A stretch of 54,841 bases of DNA, taken from the NCBI GenBank assembly GCA_004298015.1, contig SCSE01000014.1, positions 1 to 54,841 on the forward strand, given 5' to 3'. The translations under genes were made by a program, and so were the position numbers. The first letter of the stretch is position 1. Each line of letters begins with the position of its first letter. Origin of the DNA: Rhodanobacter sp. (GTDB lineage Bacteria > Pseudomonadota > Gammaproteobacteria > Xanthomonadales > Rhodanobacteraceae). Positions 1-7,262 of this stretch are shown here, in pieces. The notes below the pieces were generated by a model that was not told the origin of the DNA, did not search any database, and saw nothing but the letters and a program-made list of their open reading frames with translations.

Positions 1-164
1 AGGAGGCTCTCGGGCCTTGATGGTCGAGGCGAGAATTTGGCGGCGCGAGGCCAGGGTTTCGACGATTCGCCGCCCCATAGTGGTTCTATGGCGCAAGAAT
101 CGGCGGAAGTATGGACCGTGAAGGCGGATTCGCAGACCGGCCGATCAAAGTCCGACAGCCTCCT
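1..164 (+). repeat. MITE-like repeat, family A, copy 1
   Basis: This 164-bp element begins AGGAGGCTCTCGGGC and ends GTCCGACAGCCTCCT. The two ends are inverted copies of each other at 13 of 15 positions. A central hairpin, CATAG-TGGTT-CTATG, lies at 76-90. Related copies lie at 18214-18378 (opposite orientation) and 53793-53955 (same orientation). It encodes nothing recognisable. Its right end overlaps the last codons and stop of the sensor kinase gene. Because it starts at the first base of the window, its true left edge could lie further out. Confidence 0.8.
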
Positions 165-1170
165 CAATCGCCAACGGGTGCGGAAAACGAATGCGAGCCA
201 CGTGGTTTTGCTCGGTATCGCTCTGCAATTCCAATGGCCACGAAAAGCGATCGCTGATGCGCTGCGCGATCGCCAGTTCAAAGCCATGCCGATCGGCGCG
301 ACGGTACGGTCCGGCAGCCGCATCCTGGTTGCCGGTTTCAGCCGCAGCAGCATGCGCATGGTTTGCCACGACCACGACCCCGTAGATTACCGTCACCACC
401 ACGCGTCCACGCTCGATCTGCTGGCAGGCGTTGCGGATCAACTGCCACAGCAATACCGACAGTACGCGGGGCGAGCCCTGCAAGGCAAAACGTTCCGGCT
501 CCTCCAAGGCCAATTCCACCGGCTGGCCCACGAGCATTTCGCGGGCGAATTCGATCTCTTGTCGCAGTACATCGTTAACCACGAAGCGCTCTTCTTCGAT
601 GCTGCTGTCCTGGTCCCGCGCCAGCACCAGCAAAGCCTCGACCAGCGCTTCCATCTCGCGGCTGGCGCGTTGGATCCTGGAAATCGAACGCCGACCGAAA
701 TCGCTGAGATCTTCCTCGTCGGACAACATATCGATCGACATCTTGATGATCGTGAGCGGACTGCGCAGCTCGTGGCTGGCATCGCGCGTGAAGTTACGTT
801 CCCGTTGGTCATAACCGACAATACGTGTCGCGTATCCGCGCAACCCATGCATCAACGTCACTACGTCCGCATCAGTCGGCGCGTCGGGATCATCAAGTTG
901 CAACGCGTCCAGGTCGAATCGTTGCCCGGCCAGTGGGCTGACCATCCTGGCCAGTGCATGGACAGGCTTCCATTCCCGGCGAATCGCTATCCAGGCGAGC
1001 ATGTTGGTTGCCGCAATGAGCGCCACAATGGGCGCCAGGGGCATGAATTGGAATTTCCCCATGGCGCAGGCCGCCGTCACCGCCAGAAACTGCAAACAGA
1101 ATACCCAGGCAACACGATGCCTGAAGGCTCCCACACGGACGGTGACTGCTGCCTTGACCTTGCTGTCCAT
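145..1170 (-). CDS. Sensor histidine kinase with degenerate ATP-binding domain
   Basis: A 341-aa inner-membrane sensor kinase, partner of the response regulator immediately upstream (19-bp gap). Two membrane segments lie near residues 19-36 and 43-63, with almost no periplasmic loop. The dimerisation/phosphoacceptor box is intact (ASHELRSPLT, His133), and so is the N-box Asn248 in LIRNACQQ. The D-box (DxGxG) expected near residues 268-275 reads VANHAHAAA, and the glycine-rich G2 box is GFELA instead of GxGLA, so ATP binding is doubtful. The C-terminus (EAVGL and stop) is written by the inverted end of repeat family A. The start is the ATG preceded by AAAGGT; an in-frame upstream extension would overlap the regulator and is rejected. 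Stimulus unknown. Confidence 0.85.
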   Translation of the reverse strand: MDSKVKAAVTVRVGAFRHRVAWVFCLQFLAVTAACAMGKFQFMPLAPIVALIAATNMLAWIAIRREWKPVHALARMVSPLAGQRFDLDALQLDDPDAPTDADVVTLMHGLRGYATRIVGYDQRERNFTRDASHELRSPLTIIKMSIDMLSDEEDLSDFGRRSISRIQRASREMEALVEALLVLARDQDSSIEEERFVVNDVLRQEIEFAREMLVGQPVELALEEPERFALQGSPRVLSVLLWQLIRNACQQIERGRVVVTVIYGVVVVANHAHAAAAETGNQDAAAGPYRRADRHGFELAIAQRISDRFSWPLELQSDTEQNHVARIRFPHPLAIEEAVGL

Positions 1171-1189
1171 TACCTTTGCCGAGTTGCGC

Positions 1190-1921
1190 TCAAACTGCGT
1201 GGGCGGGTGACGCCACCTCCGATTCGAGATCGGCAAGGCGGTAGCCTGCCGAATGGATGGTGTGTAGCAAAGGGCGTGCGAAGGGTTTGTCGATGACCCG
1301 ACGCAGGTTGTACAGATGCGAACGCAAAGTGTCCGAATCCGGCAGCGTGTCACCCCAGATCTCACGTTCTATATCGCGCCGACTGACCACCCGTGGCGAC
1401 TCACGCATCAGGATGGCCAGCAGCTTCAGGCCGATCGGCGACACGGTCAGCTCTTCCCCGCCACGGGTCAGTCGCAGCGTTGCCGTATCCAGGGTCATGT
1501 CGCCCACCACCAGCACTTCGGTCGATACCTGGCGGCGATCGCGACGAATCAGCGCGCGCAGGCGCGCTTCCAGCTCCCGCACCTCGAACGGCTTGACCAG
1601 ATAGTCGTCGGCGCCCGCTTCAAGTCCTTCCAGCTTGTCTTCAAGCGTGTCACGCGCCGTCAGCATCAGTACCGGCGTGGATTTCTTTGCTTCCTTGCGC
1701 AGTTTGCGGCAGACCTCCAGCCCATCCAGGCCAGGCAGCATCAGATCCAGCACGAGCACGTCGTAGCTGTTGGCAACGGCCAGATGCAGGCCGCTGACGC
1801 CATCGGCCGCGTAGTCGACCGAGTAACCGCGCCGCTCGAGAAACTCGCCGACCATTTCGGCGATCTGGCGATTGTCCTCGACCAACAGAATCAGCCCTGA
1901 TTGCTCGTCATGTACGGTCAT
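1190..1921 (-). CDS. OmpR/PhoB-family response regulator
   Basis: A 243-aa two-component response regulator. The N-terminal receiver domain (about residues 9-122) has the acidic pocket VEDN, the phosphoacceptor Asp59 in LVLDLMLPG, the conserved Thr88 and Lys110 (LVKPF). The C-terminal winged-helix DNA-binding domain (about 135-230) has the OmpR/PhoB pattern, ending HTIHSAGYRL. It is followed 19 bp later by the cognate sensor kinase and preceded 37 bp upstream by tesA on the same strand, so all three may be co-transcribed. A short inverted repeat, TTCAC-N4-GTGAA, lies at 1942-1955 just upstream of the start and could be an autoregulatory site (inference). Target genes cannot be read from the sequence. 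Confidence 0.93.
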   Translation of the reverse strand: MTVHDEQSGLILLVEDNRQIAEMVGEFLERRGYSVDYAADGVSGLHLAVANSYDVLVLDLMLPGLDGLEVCRKLRKEAKKSTPVLMLTARDTLEDKLEGLEAGADDYLVKPFEVRELEARLRALIRRDRRQVSTEVLVVGDMTLDTATLRLTRGGEELTVSPIGLKLLAILMRESPRVVSRRDIEREIWGDTLPDSDTLRSHLYNLRRVIDKPFARPLLHTIHSAGYRLADLESEVASPAHAV

Positions 1922-1958
1922 ATCGTCTTCTCCTACGTGGTTTCACGAATGTGAAGAT

Positions 1959-2657
1959 CTAACCGGCCGCGGGGTGAGGGTGGTGTGAAAGCGGTGCCGA
2001 CGGTTCAGAAGGCGTTCGGGTTGAGGCACGCCGACCCCGCAGTAACGGCTGCAATGGCTGCCATACCGTATCCAGCACTTTCGGCTCCGCCGCGGCGACC
2101 GGGTGCAAGCCATCGCGCTGCATCAGCGCCGGATCCAGCGCCACGCCCTCAAGCAAAAACGGCACCAGTGCGACGTGCTTCTCCCGCGCCAGGTCGGCGT
2201 AGACCGCCCGCAATCCATCGCGGTAGCGTGGCCCGTAGTTGACCGGCAATTCGATGCCGAGCAACAACACGCGCGCCCGCGCCTTGCGCGCCATGGCGAT
2301 CATCGCCGCCAGATTGTCGCGCAGCACCGGCAGCGACAAGCCTTGCAGACCGTCATTGGCACCCAGTTCGATCACCACGACCGCCGGCTGCCAGGTTTTC
2401 AGCAGCGCTGGCAGGCGGTTGCGACCGCTCAGCGATGTCTCGCCGCTGATGCTGGCATTGATCGCGCGCCACGGCGGCACCATCTTGCGCAGACGCAGGT
2501 CCAACAGGTGCACCCAGCCGGAGGCAAGCGGTATGTTGTGGGCGGCGGACAGCGAGTCACCCAGCACCAATACGGTTTTCGGTGGCTTCGGCATCGCAGC
2601 CACGCCACTGAACCAGATCAACCCGCAGCCCATCAACCAGCCAAGGCATCGACGCAT
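1959..2657 (-). CDS. tesA: Multifunctional acyl-CoA thioesterase / arylesterase (TesA-like)
   Basis: A 232-aa secreted SGNH/GDSL hydrolase that cleaves acyl thioesters and small esters in the periplasm. An N-terminal signal peptide of about 21 residues precedes the family motifs: block I GDSLS (nucleophile Ser35), block III GAND (Asn101), and block V DGLH (Asp182/His185). Length and motif order match TesA. The gene is divergent from the YbbA/YbbP ABC exporter, as in Escherichia coli. Here the two start codons share bases within a single CATG, leaving no intergenic DNA if this ATG is used. Internal in-frame ATGs at codons 9 and 22 are possible, but codon 22 would remove the signal peptide. Confidence 0.92.
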   Translation of the reverse strand: MRRCLGWLMGCGLIWFSGVAAMPKPPKTVLVLGDSLSAAHNIPLASGWVHLLDLRLRKMVPPWRAINASISGETSLSGRNRLPALLKTWQPAVVVIELGANDGLQGLSLPVLRDNLAAMIAMARKARARVLLLGIELPVNYGPRYRDGLRAVYADLAREKHVALVPFLLEGVALDPALMQRDGLHPVAAAEPKVLDTVWQPLQPLLRGRRASTRTPSEPSAPLSHHPHPAAG

Positions 2658-3357
2658 GAATGATTCTTCCCGTCCGCTTCTTCAGGCCTGCGATGTTAGC
2701 AAGTCGGTCAGCGGTCCCGAAGGCAGGCTGGACATCCTGCGCAAGATCAACCTGCAGATTCACGCCGGCGAGAGCTTTGCCATCGTCGGCGCCTCCGGCT
2801 CCGGCAAGACCACCCTGCTCGGACTGCTGGCCGGCCTGGACACACCGGACCAGGGGAGCATCCAGTTGCACGGCCACGCGCTGGAACAACTGGACGAGGA
2901 AGCCCGCGCCGATCTGCGCCGGCGCCTGGTCGGCTTTGTATTCCAGTCCTTCCACCTGTTGCCGGCACTCACCGCCGAAGAGAACGTGATGCTGCCGCTG
3001 GAGCTGGAAGGCAGTGGCTCCGCACGCGCACGAGCGCGCGAGGCGCTGGAAGCCGTGGGCCTGGGGGCACGACGGAAACACTACCCGGCCCAGCTTTCCG
3101 GCGGCGAGCAGCAGCGCGTTGCGATCGCCCGCGCGTTTGTGCACCGCCCGCAGTTGCTGTTTGCCGATGAACCGACCGGCAATCTCGATCAGCGTACCGG
3201 CCACCACATCTGCGATCTGCTGTTTGCGCTCAACCGCGATCACCGGACCACCCTGGTGCTGGTGACTCATGACGCAACCCTCGCCGCACGCTGCAACCGC
3301 GGTCTCGAACTGGAGGAAGGCCGCGTGCTGGCGCCACTCAAAGACGCCTCCGCATGA
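2656..3357 (+). CDS. ybbA: ABC transporter ATP-binding protein (YbbA-like)
   Basis: A 233-aa ATPase of the LolD/MacB-type group of ABC exporters that energise FtsX-like permeases. Visible motifs: Walker A GASGSGKT (Lys51), Q-loop FVFQS, signature LSGGEQQR, Walker B LLFADEP with the following TGNLD, and the switch His in VTHD. It overlaps the permease gene by four bases (ATGA) and is almost certainly its partner. Pairing with tesA on the other strand matches the E. coli tesA-ybbA-ybbP neighbourhood. The ATG was chosen because the family begins a few residues before the first strand. It lies inside the first codons of tesA. Substrate unknown; lipid or lipoprotein-related cargo is inferred from family. 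Confidence 0.93.
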   Translation: MNDSSRPLLQACDVSKSVSGPEGRLDILRKINLQIHAGESFAIVGASGSGKTTLLGLLAGLDTPDQGSIQLHGHALEQLDEEARADLRRRLVGFVFQSFHLLPALTAEENVMLPLELEGSGSARARAREALEAVGLGARRKHYPAQLSGGEQQRVAIARAFVHRPQLLFADEPTGNLDQRTGHHICDLLFALNRDHRTTLVLVTHDATLAARCNRGLELEEGRVLAPLKDASA

Positions 3358-5837
3358 AGATGCTTATGCTCGCCTTGCGCACCTTGCGTCGCGAATGGCA
3401 TCTACCGGAACTGCGTACCCTGGCTGCCTCGCTGGTATTGGCGGTGGTCGCGCTGGGCGTGGTCGCCACGCTCGCCGCCCGGATCGAACGCGGCATGCTG
3501 GCCAGCGCGGCCGAACTGATCGGCGGTGACATCGGCATCGCGGCGCCGCAGGCCGTGCCCGCGACCTTCGCCACCGCCGCGCGCCAGCGAGGGCTGGCCA
3601 TCGCCCGCATCGCCAGCTTTCCCAGCATGGCTTTCGCCCACCGGCAATCGCAGTTGCTGGAGGTGGAGGCTGTCGATGCCGGGTATCCGTTGCGCGGCAC
3701 GCTGGAATTGAGCGATGCCGCCGGTCGCGACTTCCGCGGCCACGCACCCGCTCCCGGCGAGGTCTATCTGGATCACCGGGCACTGGTGGCGTTGCAGTTG
3801 AAGGTGGGTCAGCGACTGCAGCTGGGCGGGCGCGAGTTGACCGTCGGCGCCGAGCTGCGGCGACAACCCGATGGCGGCGAACTGATCGCGCTCGCCCCGC
3901 GCGCCCTGATGAGCCTGAGCGATGCCGAACAAGCGGGCTTGCTGGGCGTCGGCAGCCGTGCCCGCCATCGCCTGTTGCTGGCGGGCACGCCGTCGGCGGT
4001 ACAAGACTGGCGCCGCTGGGTACGCAATAACCCGCTGCCGCCGGACGCCAAGCTGGTCACCCCGGAACAGACCCGCCAGCGCATGCGCAGCGCCTTCGAC
4101 CGTGCCGGCGCCTTCCTGCGCCTTGCCGCCCTGCTGTCGGCCTTGTTGGCCGGCGTGGCGATTGCCTTGGCGGCGCAACGCTATGCCCGTCGCAAGAGCA
4201 CCGAAGTCGCCTTGTTGCGCGCCCTGGGCACCTCGCGCCGGCGCGTGATCGGCCTGTTGCTGGGCACCCTGGGTGCGCTCGCCCTGCCGGCGGCAACCGT
4301 GGGTCTGCTAGTGGCACTGGGACTGGCCCAGCTGGCCTGGCTGTTTGCCAGCCCGCTGTTCGGCAGTGTGCCGACGCAGTTGCCGCTGGCACCGTCGTTC
4401 GCTGCCGCCGCCATGGGGCTCGCGGTGCTTGCAGGTTTCGCACTGCCGCCGCTGGTGCGCCTGGCCGACGTGCCCCCGGTGGCGGTGTTCCGCCAGAGCA
4501 TGCCGCGTCGCGTACGACGTTTCGATGCCTTGTACCTGATCCCGGTGCTGGTAGCGCTGGGGCTGATCTGGAATCAAAGCAGCTCGCCGCGGCTCGCCGC
4601 CATCCTCGCTGCCAGCCTGTTAGGGGTTGCCCTGCTGGCGGCCCTGCTCACCGGCAGCTTGCTGTGGCTAGCACGCCGATTGGCACCCGGAGCGCATCCA
4701 GCGCTGCGGTTGGGGCTGGCCGCGCTGGCACGACGGCGCGGCCTCAGCGTGATCCAGGCCAGCGCGCTCAGCCTGGGTCTTTGCGCGCTGTTGCTGCTGG
4801 CGGTGGTCGCGCCGGCGCTGCTGCGGGGCTGGCGCCAGGAGCTGCCGGCGGATACGCCGAACTGGTTTGCGATGAACCTGCAGGATGCCCAGCGCGGCAG
4901 CTTCGAGCAGGCGATCGAGGGGATCGGCGGTGCACACCTCAATATGCTGCCGCTGGCCGTGGGCAAGCTTACGGCGATCAATGGGCAGCCGGTCGATCGC
5001 ATCGACTTCGGCGATCCGCGGACCAACGACTCGGCCGACCGCCAACTGCGGCTGTCCTGGTCGACCCGGCTGCCAGCGGCCAACCGGGTGGTCGCGGGAC
5101 GCTGGGCCGGCGCGCATCCCGAGCATGCCGAGGTGTCGATCGACACCGTCTGGCGCGATCGCTTCCACCTCAAGCTGGGTGACACGCTGCGCTTTCGCGT
5201 CGGCGAGAGCCGCATCGATGCGCGCATCGGCAGCATCCGCAAGGTCGACTGGAGCTCGTTTCGGGTGAGTTTTTTCCTGCTGCTGGATCCGGCGCACGCG
5301 CGCGAACTGCCCCATACCTGGCTGGCCAGTTTCTATCTCCCCCGCGGCCATGCCAGGGCGCTGGCGGGACTGTCGCGGGACTACACCAACGTGAGCCTGA
5401 TCGACGTCGACGCGCTACTCGACCGGGTCCGCGAAATCGTCGACCGGGTCGGCAATGCGGTGCGCTGGATTCTGGGCTTCAGCCTGCTGGCCGGCGCCCT
5501 GGTGCTCGCCGCGGCACTGGCCGCCAGCGCCGCGGAACGTCGCCACGAAGCGGCCTTGCTGCGCACGCTGGGCGCACGTCGCGCCCAACTGCGTGCCGCA
5601 GCGGCCTGCGAATTTGCCTTGCTGGGCCTGGTGGCCGGCCTCACCGCCGCCATCGGCGCCGCCGGTGCCGGATTGTGGCTGGGGCGCGCGATATTTCACA
5701 TCGACGGCTTCACGCCGCCACTGCGGCCGCTGTTGCTCGCTGCCTTGATCTGCGCGGTGGTCATCATGCTGCTGGGACTGGCCGGCACGCGCCGCGTGAC
5801 CCGCACCTCGCCGATGCGGTTGCTGCGGGAGGATTGA
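3354..5837 (+). CDS. ybbP: FtsX-like ABC transporter permease (YbbP-like)
   Basis: An 827-aa inner-membrane permease. One membrane helix lies near residues 20-42, followed by a periplasmic domain of about 200 residues. Next come a first FtsX-type four-helix block (about 255-410), a middle region with two more helices near 410-500, a second periplasmic domain, and a C-terminal FtsX block ending in ALLRTLGARR and several helices. This duplicated FtsX architecture and length match YbbP. The start codon overlaps the ATPase stop codon, so translation is coupled. A GC-rich inverted repeat at 5862-5885 follows the gene but lacks a T-tract. Confidence 0.93.
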   Translation: MKMLMLALRTLRREWHLPELRTLAASLVLAVVALGVVATLAARIERGMLASAAELIGGDIGIAAPQAVPATFATAARQRGLAIARIASFPSMAFAHRQSQLLEVEAVDAGYPLRGTLELSDAAGRDFRGHAPAPGEVYLDHRALVALQLKVGQRLQLGGRELTVGAELRRQPDGGELIALAPRALMSLSDAEQAGLLGVGSRARHRLLLAGTPSAVQDWRRWVRNNPLPPDAKLVTPEQTRQRMRSAFDRAGAFLRLAALLSALLAGVAIALAAQRYARRKSTEVALLRALGTSRRRVIGLLLGTLGALALPAATVGLLVALGLAQLAWLFASPLFGSVPTQLPLAPSFAAAAMGLAVLAGFALPPLVRLADVPPVAVFRQSMPRRVRRFDALYLIPVLVALGLIWNQSSSPRLAAILAASLLGVALLAALLTGSLLWLARRLAPGAHPALRLGLAALARRRGLSVIQASALSLGLCALLLLAVVAPALLRGWRQELPADTPNWFAMNLQDAQRGSFEQAIEGIGGAHLNMLPLAVGKLTAINGQPVDRIDFGDPRTNDSADRQLRLSWSTRLPAANRVVAGRWAGAHPEHAEVSIDTVWRDRFHLKLGDTLRFRVGESRIDARIGSIRKVDWSSFRVSFFLLLDPAHARELPHTWLASFYLPRGHARALAGLSRDYTNVSLIDVDALLDRVREIVDRVGNAVRWILGFSLLAGALVLAAALAASAAERRHEAALLRTLGARRAQLRAAAACEFALLGLVAGLTAAIGAAGAGLWLGRAIFHIDGFTPPLRPLLLAALICAVVIMLLGLAGTRRVTRTSPMRLLRED

Positions 5838-5861
5838 GCGTTAGCGGCATGCCATGCCGGT

Positions 5862-5885
5862 CGTCGCCGGGGCGCCGCGGCGACG
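5862..5885 (+). other. GC-rich hairpin downstream of ybbP
   Basis: CGTCGCCG at 5862-5869 and CGGCGACG at 5878-5885 form a perfect 8-bp stem with an 8-base loop, 24 bp after the ybbP stop. There is no following T-run, so a classical intrinsic terminator is not supported. It could act as a 3' stabilising hairpin. Confidence 0.4.
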
Positions 5886-5905
5886 TGCGTGACAAGCTGT
5901 GTCCC

Positions 5906-5981
5906 GATTGCCCATCCGCTGCATCTTCGTTTGGGGATACCTTGAGACGGCCGTGCTTGAGGGATGTGGGTCAGGCAAAAC
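5906..5981 (-). repeat. Dispersed repeat, family D, copy 1
   Basis: Read on the minus strand, this stretch contains GTTTTGCCTGACCC, then CTCAAG and CCCCAAACGA, then GATGCAGCGGATGGGCAATC. It lines up base for base, with scattered mismatches, with the 73-bp repeats at 11078-11150 and 11340-11412. It sits in the 238-bp gap between ybbP and the lacI-type gene. That gap holds no recognisable coding sequence. Confidence 0.65.
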
Positions 5982-6075
5982 GTTGCCGATCGCAGTGGCA
6001 AATAGCCATCTGACGAGGCTCCAGCACGGGCGTGTGGCGACGTTCGCAGCGGGTGTGCGATGTGTTCACCGTCTT

Positions 6076-7110
6076 TCAGACGTCGACTTGACTGGACCCT
6101 CTCACCACCAGTTTCACCGGCAGGATCTCGCTCTCCACCGGCTCGTTGCGAACCAGTTTCAGCAAGCTTTCCACCAGCACTTCGCCGGCCCGAGTGGTGT
6201 CCTGCAAGACCGTGGTAAGCGCAGGATTGACGAAACGGGCCGTGCTGATGTCGTCGAAACCCGCCAGCGCCACGTCCTGCGGCACCCGCAAGCCGTGGTC
6301 GCACAAGGCGCGCATCGCGCCGATCGCAATCAGGTCGCTGGCGGCAAACACCGCATCGAAATCCGATACCCGGGCAATCAGCGACGTCATCGCCTCATAA
6401 CCGGAGCGCTCGGTGCTTTCGGCATTGATCTGCAGCGTCGGTTCGGCCTGCAGGTTCGCCTGACGCAAGGCCTCGGCATAGCCGCGATAGCGTTCGAAGA
6501 ATTCCGGGTAGTGGCTGGACGCATCGCCGAGGAACGCAATCCGCTTGCAGCCCTGCTCAAGCAGATGACTGGCGATGGCCTCACCGCCGCGAAAGTTGTC
6601 GCAACCGATCGAGATTCCCGGCTGCTCGGGCAATACCGCGCCCCAGCGCACGAAACGTGTCCCCTGGGCGACCAGTTTTTCGAGCTTGTCGCAATAAGCC
6701 AGATAGTCGCCGTAACCGAGCAGGATGATGCCGTCGGCCTTGTGGCTGTCGGCAAAGTCCGCGTGCCAGTCATGCGAGAGTTGCTGGAATGAAATCAGCA
6801 GGTCGTAACCTTGTTTCGAGCACGCTCGCGTGATCGAGCCCAGCATCGAGAGGAAAAACGGATTGATATGCGAGTCGTCGGCGGTGGGGTCCTCGAACAG
6901 CAGCAACGCCAGCGTGCCGGAGTGCATGCGTCGCAGGTTGGACGCATTCTTGTCGACCTTGTAGTTGAGTTGGTCCACTGCCGCCTGCACCCGACGACGG
7001 GTTTCCTCGTTCACCAGCGGGCTGCCTCGCAAGGCACGCGATACCGTCGACTGGGAGACCCCAGCCAGGTAGGCAATGTCGAACGATGTCGCTTTTCCTT
7101 TGATCCGCAC
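6076..7110 (-). CDS. LacI-family transcriptional regulator
   Basis: A 344-aa repressor-type regulator. An N-terminal LacI helix-turn-helix (SFDIAYLAGVSQSTVSRAL, about residues 8-27) is followed by the hinge and a periplasmic-binding-protein-like sugar-sensing domain containing GFDDISTARFV. A GTG start at 7110 is preferred because it places the HTH a few residues from the N-terminus, as is normal for the family; an upstream ATG at 7170 would add 20 residues of atypical sequence. It lies just downstream of, and on the same strand as, an MFS sugar transporter. Regulation of that transporter and of the maltodextrin locus at 40.8-46.3 kb is inferred from shared palindromic sites (8755-8769 and 40676-40690). 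Effector unknown. Confidence 0.9.
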   Translation of the reverse strand: MRIKGKATSFDIAYLAGVSQSTVSRALRGSPLVNEETRRRVQAAVDQLNYKVDKNASNLRRMHSGTLALLLFEDPTADDSHINPFFLSMLGSITRACSKQGYDLLISFQQLSHDWHADFADSHKADGIILLGYGDYLAYCDKLEKLVAQGTRFVRWGAVLPEQPGISIGCDNFRGGEAIASHLLEQGCKRIAFLGDASSHYPEFFERYRGYAEALRQANLQAEPTLQINAESTERSGYEAMTSLIARVSDFDAVFAASDLIAIGAMRALCDHGLRVPQDVALAGFDDISTARFVNPALTTVLQDTTRAGEVLVESLLKLVRNEPVESEILPVKLVVRGSSQVDV

Positions 7111-7262
7111 GTCGATTCGGAACCCTGTGATCAGGCGGCACGCCGTCGGCTGTCGCCGGAGCACCGCCATCAGTTCCGAATGCTAACCGCTTTGAGGGTT
7201 TCTTGCCCTGTTCCGCCGCCTGCCCGGTCTCCCACGGCCACTGGAAGGCCGGGGCAACCGGT

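Noticed and set aside
37..1296. A 419-codon plus-strand frame across the sensor kinase
   Set aside because: Its translation has no domain pattern and runs through repeat family A. The minus strand encodes recognisable kinase and regulator motifs.
5838..6075. Possible small gene between ybbP and the LacI-family gene
   Set aside because: The frames present are low-quality and the stretch is largely occupied by a family D repeat copy.
7110..7170. Longer start (ATG 7170) for the LacI-family regulator
   Set aside because: It would put 20 atypical residues before the helix-turn-helix. LacI proteins begin within a few residues of it.
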